Positions 1 to 9,999 are shown, numbered from the stretch's first letter. The stretch: DNA of 36,491 nt from Synergistaceae bacterium (GCA_012519165.1 JAAYQT010000289.1:1-36491), one strand, 5' to 3'. The notes: generated from the sequence alone by a model not told the origin. Program-made: numbers and translations.

Positions 1-300
1 CGAGCCGTAGGTGCCGATAACCGCAACTACCTTGTCCCGCTCCACAAGGCGTTTCACGGCGTTGGCCGCCTCTACCTTGTCCGTCTTGTTGTCCACGATA
101 ATGAGCTCAACCTTTTTGCCCAGCAGTTCGGGCGCCTCCTGGTGGCCCATCTGGACCCCCTCCAGCTCTAGCTGGCCGCCGAAGGCCGTCCTGCCTGTGA
201 GGGGCAGGTAGACGCCGATCTTGATAGTGTCCGCAGCCACGGCGGTTCCCGCAAGGGCCAGAACAAGAATAGCCGCAATAAGTGCATTCCGAAGCTTCAT
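1..300 (-). CDS. ABC transporter substrate-binding protein, branched-chain amino-acid (LivK/LivJ) type, truncated by window edge
   Basis: Reverse complement from ATG at 300 reads MKLRNALIAAILVLALAGTAVAADTIKIGVYLPLTGRTAFGGQLELEGVQMGHQEAPELLGKKVELIIVDNKTDKVEAANAVKRLVERDKVVAVIGTYGS. It has a signal peptide plus the typical IGVYLPLTG...G...GV start of periplasmic leucine-binding-type proteins. Absent from the ORF track because it runs off the edge. Confidence 0.9.
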   Translation of the reverse strand, partial: MKLRNALIAAILVLALAGTAVAADTIKIGVYLPLTGRTAFGGQLELEGVQMGHQEAPELLGKKVELIIVDNKTDKVEAANAVKRLVERDKVVAVIGTYGS

Positions 301-411
301 TTGCCAAATTACCTCCCTGTTTTCTGATTTAACTGCCTTGGGGCGATTATACACAAAAACCTTCCTGACAGAAAGACGGCCAATTTTCATGTATTTTGCA
401 AAAAACATATA

Positions 412-903
412 TCAAGACTTTCCGCCGTTTCCGTTCCTGTTCCCTTCTTTTTCGCCTATGAGCCGGGCAATCTCCTGCTGAAAGCTCTGAAGATCGGTAA
501 ACTCCCGGTAAACAGAGGCAAAACGCACGTAGGCCACCTGGTTAATCTCCCTGAGCCCCTCCATAACCCTGCGGCCTATCTCCGACACCGGGACCTCCCC
601 GAGCCCCTCCGACCTTAGGCCGTCCTCGATTTTTGCGGCCAGGTCCTCGATCTGCTCCAGTGAAACGGGCAGTTTTTCGCATGCTCTGCTTATGCCCCGC
701 AGGACCTTGTCCCGGGAGAAGGTCTCCCTGCTCCCGTCCTTCTTAATAACCCTCAGGGTTCTTTTTTCTTCCGCTTTTTCGTAGGTTGTGAAACGATGGG
801 AGCAGTCGGGGCACTCCCGGCGGCGGCGGATAATCCGCCCCTCGCCGGCGGTCCTTGTCTCAATGACTCTTGTCTCCATGGCTCCGCAGGATGGGCATCT
901 CAT
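412..903 (-). CDS. nrdR: Transcriptional repressor NrdR (Zn ribbon + ATP-cone)
   Basis: MRCPSCGAMETRVIETRTAGEGRIIRRRRECPDCSHRFTTYEKAE... Canonical NrdR zinc ribbon followed by ATP-cone. Confidence 0.97.
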   Translation of the reverse strand: MRCPSCGAMETRVIETRTAGEGRIIRRRRECPDCSHRFTTYEKAEEKRTLRVIKKDGSRETFSRDKVLRGISRACEKLPVSLEQIEDLAAKIEDGLRSEGLGEVPVSEIGRRVMEGLREINQVAYVRFASVYREFTDLQSFQQEIARLIGEKEGNRNGNGGKS

Positions 904-996
904 GGCCGGTCCTCCCTGTGTGAAGTGACGTTCATTTAATATCTTACCCCCAAAGGGAGTCTTTCGCCACCCGCGCGGGCGCCCCCATACAAAAAA

Positions 997-1013
997 GGCC
1001 GGGGTCTCCGGCC
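997..1013 (-). terminator. Rho-independent terminator (end of rpsU-yqeY transcript), also T-flanked on + strand
   Basis: GGCCGG-GGTCT-CCGGCC stem-loop flanked by A-run and T-run (aaaaaaggccggggtctccggccttttt). Confidence 0.85.
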
Positions 1014-1053
1014 TTTTTCATTCCGTGCGCCAAGCGCATATCTGTGGGGGCGG

Positions 1054-1518
1054 TCACTCAGGCAGGCTCTCAAGCCAGACAGCTACCTTTTCCCTGACCT
1101 TTTTGCCGTCGGCCCGTCCCTTGACTTTCGCCATTACCATACCCATTACCCTGCCCATGTCGCCCGGGCCGGCGGCCCCGGCAAGGGCGCCCGTCTCCCG
1201 GACTATGGCCTCCAGCTCGTCGTCGCCGAGCTGCTCGGGCAGGTAGGTTTCAAGAAAAGCCGCCTCCCGGAGCTCTCCTTCGGCCCGCTCGGACGCGCCC
1301 ACTGCCTCGTACTGCTCCGCCGCCTCCCGGCGCTGCTTAATAAGCCGCTGGACCAGGGAGGTTATCTCATCCTCCGAAACGTCGCCGGACCTTCCCTTTT
1401 CGGTCTTTGTCCGCTGAAGCTCCGCCTTTAACATCCTGAGAACCGAGAGCTCAAGCTCCCTCTTCTCCTTCATGGCGGCCAGAAGGTCGTCGGATATGCG
1501 TTTTTCCGTGTCTGTCAC
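1054..1518 (-). CDS. yqeY: GatB/YqeY domain-containing protein
   Basis: 154 aa; KRISDDLLAAMKEKRELELSVLRMLKAELQ...ETYLPEQL...GDMGRVMGMVMAKVKGRADGK is typical of the YqeY family. Located next to rpsU. Confidence 0.93.
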   Translation of the reverse strand: MTDTEKRISDDLLAAMKEKRELELSVLRMLKAELQRTKTEKGRSGDVSEDEITSLVQRLIKQRREAAEQYEAVGASERAEGELREAAFLETYLPEQLGDDELEAIVRETGALAGAAGPGDMGRVMGMVMAKVKGRADGKKVREKVAVWLESLPE

Positions 1519-1524
1519 GGCCTG

Positions 1525-1713
1525 CTACCTCCTGGACCTGGTCCGCCTCTTTCTGGCGGCCTCGGCCCTCTTCGTCTTCTTCGCTTCACTCGGTTTCTCG
1601 TAGTGCTCCCTCTTGCGGGCCTCCCGCAGGGTTCCTACCTTGGAGACTTCCCGCTTGAACCGTCTGAGAGCGTCATCGAGGGATTCATTGTCTCTACGGA
1701 CGACAGTCGTCAT
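1525..1713 (-). CDS. rpsU: 30S ribosomal protein S21
   Basis: [57 protein letters not shown]. Confidence 0.97.
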   Translation of the reverse strand: MTTVVRRDNESLDDALRRFKREVSKVGTLREARKREHYEKPSEAKKTKRAEAARKRRTRSRR

Positions 1714-1747
1714 ATACCATTCCCCCCTTTCTTAGCCGCCGTGGCGT

Positions 1748-2098
1748 CTAACCAGGCGGCCAGCGGAAGTTTCGTCCCGCCAGAAGGTGAATATGAAGGT
1801 GGGGAATCGTCTGCCCGGCCTTTTCGCCGCAGTTAACTACCAGCCTGTACCCGTCCCGGTCAAGACCAAGGCGGGCGGCTGTTTTAACGGCGCAGTCCAT
1901 GACTTTCGACCACACTTCGGGCTTTTGGACTTCCGCCGCCGACTCTACGTGCTCAACCGGCATTACAAGAAGATGAACGGGCGCCTGCGGGGCAATGTCC
2001 CGGATTACCAGTACGTTTTCATCCCTGTAGACCGCCTCCGCCGGTACTCTTCCGGCCGCTATCTCGCAGAAAAGGCACTTTCCGTCCAAAAACCTCAC
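1748..2098 (-). CDS. Histidine triad (HIT) family protein
   Basis: CLFCEIAAGRVPAEAVYRDENVLVIRDIAPQAPVHLLVMP...HLHIHLLAGR; HxHxH triad. Confidence 0.96.
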   Translation of the reverse strand: MRFLDGKCLFCEIAAGRVPAEAVYRDENVLVIRDIAPQAPVHLLVMPVEHVESAAEVQKPEVWSKVMDCAVKTAARLGLDRDGYRLVVNCGEKAGQTIPHLHIHLLAGRNFRWPPG

Positions 2099-2116
2099 CT
2101 CTCAGTTCAAGGTATT

Positions 2117-3136
2117 TTATAACAGATTGCCGGAGCGCACAATACTCCCCGCCCAAACTCTAACTGCGGGAGAGGAATGTTTTTCCGATAATGCCGTAAT
2201 TCTGGGCCCCGCCCAGGAGGGTACGGCGGCGGACTTCATCAGCCTGAGCAGAGGGACAAGTACCGCCTCCTCCTCCCGCTTGATAAGCCTGATGAGGATA
2301 AGTTCGTCTGGCAGGGTTTTGGGCGGCCACGAGACAAGGGCCGCGGCAATAACCCTGGCCGACGGGTTCAGCAGGGCCTTGACCAGCAGTTCGGTCCTGT
2401 CCGGCAGCCTGTTCAGGAGGCGCAGGAGGGTAAGGGCCGTTTTTTCGCCCATGGCCGCAAAGCGGGAGGCCAGTGCGCGGGCAAGCTCCCTCTTTCTCTC
2501 CTGGTCAAGGTCCATAAGCATAAGCAGCTCCAATACTTCATCCTCTGCGGCCCTCCGGCGGGCCATATCGAGAAGGGCGGCAAAAATTTCCTCAGGGAGC
2601 GGTTTGCCCACAAGGCTTCTAAGGGCCATGAGGCGCACTTCCGGGTGGTCCCCCAGGAGCCGCACGACGATCTTTGCAGGGGATTCTTCCTCGCCCCGGG
2701 ATTTTTCAAGGAGCCTTGCCACGGCAAGTTCCGCGTCCACAAGGGCCCGCTCCAGGAGAAGCTCCCTGACCCTGCCGGAGCTCTGCTCATTTTTCTCCTC
2801 TTTTTTTTCTTCTTTTCTGCCGGCTGCGGGAGGGGTTTCTTTTTTTCGCCTTCCGCCCCAACGGAAGCGGGAGCCCTCTCCGGTTTTTTGAGTCCGGGTG
2901 GCCTTGCGCCCGCCCGCCTTTTTAAGGGCGTCGGCCATCTGTTCGGGAGTGGCGGTCTTCAGAATGGAGTAGGCGGCGGCGGCGGCCTCGAACTTTTCCG
3001 CTCCGCCCGGCCCCGCCACGTCGGGGTGGAAGGAGAGGGCCAGCCGCCGGAAGGCCGCCCTTATCTCCCCCTGGTGCGCGCCGGGGGAGACGCCCAGAAT
3101 TTTGAAGCACTCGGTTATTTCAAGGGGCATCGCCAC
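2117..3136 (-). CDS. J-domain protein with C-terminal HEAT-like helical repeats
   Basis: N-terminus ECFKILGVSPGAHQGEIRAAFRRLALSFHPDVAG carries the HPD motif. The C-terminal ~200 aa are Leu/Arg-rich helical repeat-like. Directly abuts the Hsp70-like gene. Confidence 0.85.
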   Translation of the reverse strand: MAMPLEITECFKILGVSPGAHQGEIRAAFRRLALSFHPDVAGPGGAEKFEAAAAAYSILKTATPEQMADALKKAGGRKATRTQKTGEGSRFRWGGRRKKETPPAAGRKEEKKEEKNEQSSGRVRELLLERALVDAELAVARLLEKSRGEEESPAKIVVRLLGDHPEVRLMALRSLVGKPLPEEIFAALLDMARRRAAEDEVLELLMLMDLDQERKRELARALASRFAAMGEKTALTLLRLLNRLPDRTELLVKALLNPSARVIAAALVSWPPKTLPDELILIRLIKREEEAVLVPLLRLMKSAAVPSWAGPRITALSEKHSSPAVRVWAGSIVRSGNLL

Positions 3137-3137
3137 T

Positions 3138-4685
3138 CTAACCTACCGCCCTTTCCATCTCGGCCACCATGGCGCCCAGGGACTCCAGGCCCTCGGGGCC
3201 CACTCCCTCGTCGAGGAGGCTTTTAACGGTCCTGAACAGGACGTCCGCCCTGGCCTGCTGGCCCGGGGTGAGGAGGGGCGACAGGAGAGAGAATCTTTTT
3301 TCGAGAGCCCGTATTTCATCGCTCTTGCCGTCGAAGGACCACCCGTCGGCGGTCCCTATCTCCAGGGGCGGGATGACGGCCCGCTCGCCGTTTTCCCTCC
3401 GGATGTCAATTCTTAAAAGCCCTCCGCCGTCCACGGCGAAGGCGAGGGTTACGGCCTCCCCCTTCCTGGCGGAAGAAACGCCCGCTTCGGCAATTACCCG
3501 CCCCCCCTCCCCCTGGAAGACCTTAAGGGAGAAGGCGCCCCTTCCCACGCTGACGAACTCCTTTTCAACCCTGGCGGGCAGAGGCATTCCTTTGGTTAAA
3601 AGGGGCACTGGCGCGCCGTCGGCTGCCAGGATGCCCAGGTCCTCGGAGAGGACGTCAAGCAGCAGACGGCTCCGGCCGCCGGGGTTTCCGTAGAGGGCCG
3701 TCCCCGCCGCCACCGCCTCGTCGGGGCTGAGGCACATTCTGCCCGGCGGTGCAATTCTCTCCTCCAGAGCCCTTCTAAGCAGGGGGATGCGGCTGCCCCC
3801 GCCCACCAGCAGCAGCCTTGAGGGGCGGTGTTTTTTTACAAAAGTCTCCGCCAGGCTCACTACCTTCTCAATGGAGGGGCGTATAAGGGCCTCCAGCTCC
3901 CTCCGTGAGACGCAAAAGGGACGGGCGCCAAGGCCGGGAGGGGGGATCCACTCGTAGGACATGCAGTTGGACAGGGCGATCTTTATCTCCTCGGCCTCGG
4001 AGAGGAGCATGCGGAACCGGGGGGAGTCCCTGCCGGTTTTTTCCATCCCCGCCCGGTCCGCAAGGTGCATTGCCAGGATGGCGTCAAAGTCCCACCCTCC
4101 GCAGGAGGGCAGACCGCCGCTCTCCAGAACCTGGCAGACCCCCTCGCCGCTCTCCACCACGGACAGATCCACCGTACCCGCCCCGTAGTCCAGAATCAGG
4201 ACCCGGCCCCTTTCGCCGTAGGCCAGGGCGGCGGCGGTGGGCTCGTTTACCATCCTGATGCGGACGAACCCCGCAGACCGGGCGGCCCTGGCCATGGCGG
4301 ACCGTTCCGCAAAGCTGAAGGACGCCGGTACCGCCAGGACGCAGGACTCAAGAAAAACTCCAGCATAGGCCTCCCCGTCCTCCCTGAGCAGGGCCAGCAG
4401 GGGGGCTATTGCCTCTTCAGCATTGACGGACGCCCGGCCGCAGCGGCCCCGCCAGTTGGTACCCAGCTTGCGCTTAAGGTCTCGCCACGTGCTGTGGGGG
4501 CGCTTCATCTCCCCCGCCAGGGCGGCCTCGCCTGCAACCCATCCGCTTTCAGTCCACGCAGCGACCGAGGGGGTAGTCCGCTTGCCCCACCGCCCCGGTA
4601 TGACCACCGGCGCGCCGCTCCCGTCCGTAAGGGCGCAGAGGGCGTTCTTTGTGCCAAGGTCAATTCCAAGAACCGGCCCCTTCAC
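3138..4685 (-). CDS. Hsp70-family (DnaK-like) protein, divergent second copy
   Basis: 515 aa; VLGIDLGTKNALCAL, NEPTAAALAYGE, LILDYGAGTVDLSVV, LLLVGGGSRIPLLRRAL motifs. Shorter and divergent C-terminus compared with DnaK at 8130..9947. Confidence 0.9.
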   Translation of the reverse strand: MKGPVLGIDLGTKNALCALTDGSGAPVVIPGRWGKRTTPSVAAWTESGWVAGEAALAGEMKRPHSTWRDLKRKLGTNWRGRCGRASVNAEEAIAPLLALLREDGEAYAGVFLESCVLAVPASFSFAERSAMARAARSAGFVRIRMVNEPTAAALAYGERGRVLILDYGAGTVDLSVVESGEGVCQVLESGGLPSCGGWDFDAILAMHLADRAGMEKTGRDSPRFRMLLSEAEEIKIALSNCMSYEWIPPPGLGARPFCVSRRELEALIRPSIEKVVSLAETFVKKHRPSRLLLVGGGSRIPLLRRALEERIAPPGRMCLSPDEAVAAGTALYGNPGGRSRLLLDVLSEDLGILAADGAPVPLLTKGMPLPARVEKEFVSVGRGAFSLKVFQGEGGRVIAEAGVSSARKGEAVTLAFAVDGGGLLRIDIRRENGERAVIPPLEIGTADGWSFDGKSDEIRALEKRFSLLSPLLTPGQQARADVLFRTVKSLLDEGVGPEGLESLGAMVAEMERAVG

Positions 4686-5989
4686 GACGCCCGCCGCCCC
4701 TTAAGGCCTTCGCCCAGAAGGCCGGAGATCTCCACCGGGACTTCCTCTCCCCGCAGGGCGGCTCCCTCACCCTCCACTTTAAGGAAGGAAGGGGTCAGTC
4801 CCCGAAAGGCGCCGCCCTCTGCCTCCTCCGCCAGAACCTCCACCCGCTCCCCCACGTAGCGGCGGGCGTAGCTTGAGAGCAGTTCACCGGCCAGGGATAG
4901 GGCTGCCGTCATCCGCTCAAGGACTACCTTCCCCGGCACGCGATCCGGGTAACCCCATGCCTCCGTGCCCTCCCTGGGCGAGTAGGGGAAGACGTGGACC
5001 TTGCCGAAGCGGCACTCTTTCATGAAGGCCAGGGTCTCTTTAAAATCCTTGTCCGTTTCGCCGGGGAAGCCCACCAGAACATCAGTGCTCACGTGGAGGT
5101 CCTCCCCCAGCCATTTTCTGGCCTTCGTCACCAGGTCCAGATACCCGGCAGGGCCGTAGCCCCGCTTCATCCGGGCCAGGACCGAAGGGCTGCCGCTCTG
5201 GAGGGGCAGGTGGAGGTGCCGGCAGAAGGAAGGCGTATCGGCGAGGGAGGCCAGCAGCTCCTCGTCCAGGCCGAAGGGCTCCAGGGACCCGAACCGCACC
5301 CGCTTTATCCCCTCCACTGATGCAACTGCCCGCACCAGCTCCCCCAGGGGACGGGCGCCGTAGAGCCCCAGGTGCACCCCGGTGAGGACTATTTCCGGGC
5401 AGCCGGAGGCGGCAAGCCGCCTGATTTCGGCTGCCGTTTCTTCGGCATCCCGGTTAACGGGCCTTCCCCTGACGTAGGGGATGATGCAGTAGGAGCAGAA
5501 GTGATTGCAGCCGTCCTGCACCTTGACGAAGGCCCTGGTGTGGAAGAAGGGCCTGGACAGGGACAGACTGTCCCACTGCTCCGAGCGTAGGACGTCGGTT
5601 TTTTCCTCTATGAACGAGGGCCCCCCGCCCCTGAACGACCGGGCCATGAGGGCGGGGACCAGGTGTTTGCGGCGGTTTCCCGCTACAATATTTATCCCGA
5701 GGGACTGGGCCTCGACGGGGGAGATTTTCTGCGCCCAGCAGCCGCAGGCGGCGATTACCGCCCCCGGGGAGAGCCTGCGGATTTTTCTAACCGCCTGGCG
5801 GCACTTTTTGTCCGCCGCGGCAGTGACGGTACAGCTTACCAGCGCCGCCCCGTCGCAGTCCCGGGGGGAGTCTGCAAGAATGGCCCCCGCGTCGGCAAAG
5901 GCGCTTGCCAAGGCCTCCCCTTCGTACTGGTTGGACCGGCAGCCCAGGGTATGGACCCAGATTTTTTTATTCTTAAGATCCCCGGTCAT
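4682..5989 (-). CDS. mtaB: tRNA (N6-L-threonylcarbamoyladenosine(37)-C2)-methylthiotransferase (radical SAM, MiaB-like family)
   Basis: KIWVHTLGCRSNQYEGEAL, radical-SAM DGCNHFCSYCIIPYVRGR, DVLVGFPGETDKDF. Start placed at the ATG overlapping the prmA stop (AAATGACC); the track ORF extends to 6013. Confidence 0.93.
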   Translation of the reverse strand: MTGDLKNKKIWVHTLGCRSNQYEGEALASAFADAGAILADSPRDCDGAALVSCTVTAAADKKCRQAVRKIRRLSPGAVIAACGCWAQKISPVEAQSLGINIVAGNRRKHLVPALMARSFRGGGPSFIEEKTDVLRSEQWDSLSLSRPFFHTRAFVKVQDGCNHFCSYCIIPYVRGRPVNRDAEETAAEIRRLAASGCPEIVLTGVHLGLYGARPLGELVRAVASVEGIKRVRFGSLEPFGLDEELLASLADTPSFCRHLHLPLQSGSPSVLARMKRGYGPAGYLDLVTKARKWLGEDLHVSTDVLVGFPGETDKDFKETLAFMKECRFGKVHVFPYSPREGTEAWGYPDRVPGKVVLERMTAALSLAGELLSSYARRYVGERVEVLAEEAEGGAFRGLTPSFLKVEGEGAALRGEEVPVEISGLLGEGLKGRRAS

Positions 5990-6855
5990 TTCGCCTCGGC
6001 GGCCGCGCCCCACCAGTCTCCCGCAGCCAGTTCCAGGGCGACGGTAAGTCCGTGTTCCTCTAGGGCGGCGGAGAACCGCTCCCGCTCCTTCTCCAGGAGG
6101 CCGGAGAAGACCGCCTTTGCCCCCGGCTTCATGACGGCGGCCAGAGAGGGCAGCATTTCAAGGAGGGGTTCTATAATAATATTTGCCGTTACAAGATCCA
6201 CCGCCCCGGTCATGCCGTCCAGGAGGTTTGCCTCTTCAAGTTCCACGAAGGCGGGGGCTATTTCGTTAAGCTCCAGGTTGTGCCTTACCTCCGATAAAAC
6301 TGCGGGGTCCAGGTCTCTCGCCTTTACCTTCGCCGCCCCCATCTTAACTGCGGCAATGGCCAGTATGCCAGAGCCGGTTCCTATGTCGGCGGCCTCGGCG
6401 CCGTTTAAATCCAGTTTTTCCATGAGGGAGAGGGCTATCTGGGTGCTTTCGTGGTACCCGGTGCCAAAGGCAGAGCCGGGGTAGATGTACAACGGGGTTC
6501 TTCCGGGGGGCTCGGTCCCTTTGTGCCAGGGGGCCATCACCACCAGCGTTTCTCCTACCGGCAGGGGCGGGAAGGCCTCTTTCCAGTCGGTGTGCCACTG
6601 TTTATTTTCTATCTTGCCCATGTCGGCGATGCGGATCTCGGGCCACGGATCCAGGGCCTCCTCCACCCGGCCCACCCAGAAGCCCAGGTCCTGGGAGGAG
6701 CGGTAGTAGGCCCGCAGCTGCACCAGGTCGCCCCGGCTGCTCTCTTCGGAGCCTATGCTTCCCGACATCTCCGCCAGGGAGGCCATCGCTTCTTCGCTCC
6801 CGGCCCCCCCTTCCAGCGTGACGTACCACCAAAAACTGTCCACTGTACTTGTCAT
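5986..6855 (-). CDS. prmA: Ribosomal protein L11 methyltransferase
   Basis: AFGTGYHESTQIALSLMEKLDLNGAEAADIGTGSGILAIAAVKMGA...DLVTANIIIEPLLEMLPSL. Likely start MTSTVDSFWWYV at 6855 with an upstream SD (aaggag); the longer track ORF runs into intergenic sequence. Confidence 0.92.
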   Translation of the reverse strand: MTSTVDSFWWYVTLEGGAGSEEAMASLAEMSGSIGSEESSRGDLVQLRAYYRSSQDLGFWVGRVEEALDPWPEIRIADMGKIENKQWHTDWKEAFPPLPVGETLVVMAPWHKGTEPPGRTPLYIYPGSAFGTGYHESTQIALSLMEKLDLNGAEAADIGTGSGILAIAAVKMGAAKVKARDLDPAVLSEVRHNLELNEIAPAFVELEEANLLDGMTGAVDLVTANIIIEPLLEMLPSLAAVMKPGAKAVFSGLLEKERERFSAALEEHGLTVALELAAGDWWGAAAEAK

Positions 6856-6882
6856 GGAAAATCTCCTTAGGGGATATAAGTC

Positions 6883-6907
6883 GAGGGAGGCTTTATCAGC
6901 CTCCCTC
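6883..6907 (-). other. Strong 10-bp inverted repeat in the dnaJ-prmA intergenic spacer (possible processing or attenuation hairpin)
   Basis: GAGGGAGGCT-TTATC-AGCCTCCCTC, perfect 10-bp stem, no T-run downstream on either strand. Confidence 0.6.
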
Positions 6908-6961
6908 ATTATGTGCAAGTTTACCAGATACCATAGGGTTTTGAGAAGGGTGAAGCCTTTC

Positions 6962-8116
6962 TTAGTCGAAAAGGTTTCGGAAAAATTTGCCAAAGCCCCC
7001 CGACTCCTCCGTCTCCACTTCCACCTTCATCTCCTTGGCCAGCTCCTCCAGCAGGGACTTCTGCCGGTCGGTGAGCTTCCTTGGCACGTCCACCATTACG
7101 TGGACGTGGAGGTCTCCCATCCCCCTGGCCCCTCTGAGTCTGGGGATTCCCTTTTTACGGAGGGTAAAAACCCTGCCGGGCTGGGTCCCTGCCGGGATAG
7201 AGAGGCTTTCTTTTTCGCCCAGCAGCAGGGGGACTTCCACGGTACACCCGAGGGCCGCCTGGGGGTAGGTGATGAAGAGCCTGGTGTGGAGGTCCGCCCC
7301 GTCCCTCTTAAAGTCGGGGTGGTCCGCCACGGTCAGATGTATGTACAGGTCGCCGGGGGGGCCGCCGTTTATTCCGCCCTCCCCTTCGCCGCTGATTCTA
7401 AGCCTTGTGCCCGTGTCCACCCCGGCGGGGATTTTAACCTCCACCCGCCGGGTTTTGGTCACCCGGCCCGTGCCTCCGCAGGAGGGGCATTTCTCCTTTA
7501 TGGTCTTGCCCCTGCCTCCGCAGGAGGGGCAGGTGTTAACGGTTACAAACTGGCCGAAGGGGGTCTGCCGGCGGCCCTCCACCTGGCCCCGGCCGCCGCA
7601 GGTCCCGCAGGTCTCGGGCGACGTGCCCGCCTTTGCGCCGCTTCCGCCGCAAGCCCCGCAGGTCTCCTGGCGGGGGATCTGGAACTCCTTGGCGGCGCCT
7701 GATGCCGCCTCCTGCAGGGTGACTTCCGCGTCCATCTCCAGGTCGGAGCCCCTGCGGGGGGCGTTGGGGTCGGCCCTTCTCCGGCCGCCCATCCCTCCCG
7801 CGCCTCCGAATAGGTTGTCGAAGATGTCTCCGAAAATATCCCCCATACCGCCGAAGCCCTCGAAGGGGCTGCCGCCGGGCATGTCGCCTATGGTCCCGAA
7901 CTGGTCGTACTGGGCCTTCTTCTGGGGGTCGCCCAGCACCTCGTAGGCCTGGTTTATCTTTTTAAAATGCTCCTCGGCCTCTTTGTTCCCGGGGTTGGCG
8001 TCGGGGTGGTACTTGCGCACCAGCTGCCTGTAGGCCTTTTTTATATCTGCGGCGGAGGCGTCCCGGGAGACTCCCAGTATCCGGTACAGGTCCTCGGTTT
8101 CACCCCTGCCGTTCAT
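6962..8116 (-). CDS. dnaJ: Chaperone DnaJ
   Basis: J domain YHPDANPGN, G/F region, four CxxCxGxG repeats (CGACGGSG, CGTCGGRG, CPSCGGRG, CPSCGGTG). Confidence 0.98.
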   Translation of the reverse strand: MNGRGETEDLYRILGVSRDASAADIKKAYRQLVRKYHPDANPGNKEAEEHFKKINQAYEVLGDPQKKAQYDQFGTIGDMPGGSPFEGFGGMGDIFGDIFDNLFGGAGGMGGRRRADPNAPRRGSDLEMDAEVTLQEAASGAAKEFQIPRQETCGACGGSGAKAGTSPETCGTCGGRGQVEGRRQTPFGQFVTVNTCPSCGGRGKTIKEKCPSCGGTGRVTKTRRVEVKIPAGVDTGTRLRISGEGEGGINGGPPGDLYIHLTVADHPDFKRDGADLHTRLFITYPQAALGCTVEVPLLLGEKESLSIPAGTQPGRVFTLRKKGIPRLRGARGMGDLHVHVMVDVPRKLTDRQKSLLEELAKEMKVEVETEESGGFGKFFRNLFD

Positions 8117-8129
8117 CTTCCGTCACTTC

Positions 8130-9947
8130 CTAAGCCTCTTCCTGCTCGCTGAACTCCGCGTCTACCGTGTCGTCGTCGTGAGCGGCGCCGCCTGCGCCCC
8201 CGCCCTGGTCTCCTTCGGGGGCCTGCGAGTAGAGCCTGGTCGAAAACTCCTGCACTGCCCTTTCAAGTTTTTCCTTAGCTGACGCCATGGCGCGGGTATC
8301 CTCTCCCTGGAGGGTTGACCGAAGCTCCTCCAGGGCGGAGTTTATGGCGCCCTTCTCCTCGGGGGTCATCTTGTCGCCGTTTTCGGACATGAGCCGCTCC
8401 GCGCCGTAGGCGACGCTGTCGGCTTCGTTGCGCGCTTCGGCGGCCTCCCGTTTCTTTTTGTCCTCCTCCTCGAAGGTCTCGGCGTCGGTCTTCATACGCT
8501 CGATGTCGTCCTTGGAGAGGTTAGACGAGTGGATGGAAATATTCTGGGCCTTGCCGGTGCCCTTGTCCTTTGCCGCCACGTTGAGGATGCCGTTTACGTC
8601 CATGTTGAAGGTTACCTCGATCTGGGGGATGCCCCTTGGCGCCGGGGGGATACCGTCAAGGACGAAGGTCCCCAGCTTTACGTTGTCGGCGGCCATGGCC
8701 CGCTCGCCCTGGAGGACCACTATCTCCACCTGGGTCTGGTTGTTGCCCGCAGTGGTAAAGACCTGGCTCTTGGAGACGGGGATGGCGGTGTTGCGCTCAA
8801 GCACCTTCGTGAACACCCCGCCCAGGGTCTCAAGCCCCAGGGATAGGGGCGTTACGTCCACCAGGACTATGTCCTTGTGGTCGCCTGCAAGGATTGCGCC
8901 CTGGATGGCCGCCCCTGCCGCCACGCACTCGTCGGGGTTTATGCCCTTGGTGGGCTCCTTGCCCAGGAGCTCTTTTATTTTGCGCTGAACCATGGGCATC
9001 CTGGTGGAGCCGCCCACGAGCAGGATCTTGTCAATTTCGCCCGCCGAAAGACCCGAGTCCTGCAGGGCCTGCCGGGCGGGTTTCACGGTGCGCTCCAGCA
9101 GGTCCGCCGTGAGTTCTTCGAACTTCGCCCTGGAGAGACTCATCTCCAGGTGCTTGGGGCCAGAGGCGTCGGCGGTGATAAAGGGCAGGGAGATGGTGGT
9201 CTCCGGCATGGATGAAAGCTCCACCTTGGCCTTCTCGGCGGCCTCTCTCAGGCGCTGCCCCGCCATGCGGTCTTTGGTGAGGGCGATGCCATCCGTCTTC
9301 CTGAACTCCCCGGCAATCCAGTGAACAATTCTCTCGTCCCAGTCGTCGCCGCCGAGGCGGTTGTCGCCGGCGGTGGCCAGCACTTCGAAGACTCCCTCCC
9401 CCACGTCTAGGATGGATACGTCGAAGGTGCCGCCGCCCAGGTCGAACACCAGGATCTTGTGCTCCTCCTGCTTGTTCTCGCCGTAGGCAAGGCAGGCGGC
9501 GGTAGGCTCGTTAATTATCCGCAGCACCTCAAGGCCGGCAATGGCCCCGGCGTCCTTGGTGGCCTGCCTCTGGGCGTCGGTAAAGTAGGCCGGCACGGTG
9601 ATGACGGCCTTGGTGACGGGTTCGCCCAGATAGTCCTCGGCGTCCCTCTTGAGCTTTTGCAGAATCATGGAGGAGACCTCCTGGGGGGACAGCTTTTTGT
9701 CGTCAATGGTTATCCGGCGGTCCATGCCCATGTCCCTCTTTATTGACATTATGGTGCGGTCGCCGTTGACCACCGCCTGCCTCTTGGCAAGCTGGCCTAC
9801 CAGGCGCTCCCCCTCCTTCGTGAAAGCCACCACCGACGGCGTGGTGCGGCTTCCCTCCGAACTGGGGATGATGGTGGTCCCATCGCCCTCCTGAACGGCT
9901 ACGCAGCTGTTGGTTGTTCCAAGGTCAATACCTACTACCTTCGACAT
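8130..9947 (-). CDS. dnaK: Chaperone DnaK
   Basis: [22 protein letters not shown]... with full Hsp70 architecture including [37 protein letters not shown]. Confidence 0.99.
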   Translation of the reverse strand: MSKVVGIDLGTTNSCVAVQEGDGTTIIPSSEGSRTTPSVVAFTKEGERLVGQLAKRQAVVNGDRTIMSIKRDMGMDRRITIDDKKLSPQEVSSMILQKLKRDAEDYLGEPVTKAVITVPAYFTDAQRQATKDAGAIAGLEVLRIINEPTAACLAYGENKQEEHKILVFDLGGGTFDVSILDVGEGVFEVLATAGDNRLGGDDWDERIVHWIAGEFRKTDGIALTKDRMAGQRLREAAEKAKVELSSMPETTISLPFITADASGPKHLEMSLSRAKFEELTADLLERTVKPARQALQDSGLSAGEIDKILLVGGSTRMPMVQRKIKELLGKEPTKGINPDECVAAGAAIQGAILAGDHKDIVLVDVTPLSLGLETLGGVFTKVLERNTAIPVSKSQVFTTAGNNQTQVEIVVLQGERAMAADNVKLGTFVLDGIPPAPRGIPQIEVTFNMDVNGILNVAAKDKGTGKAQNISIHSSNLSKDDIERMKTDAETFEEEDKKKREAAEARNEADSVAYGAERLMSENGDKMTPEEKGAINSALEELRSTLQGEDTRAMASAKEKLERAVQEFSTRLYSQAPEGDQGGGAGGAAHDDDTVDAEFSEQEEA

Positions 9948-9999
9948 TCATCTCACCTCGTGAAGTGTATAAAAAGTAAATTTTTGCCCTTTGGGGGCT

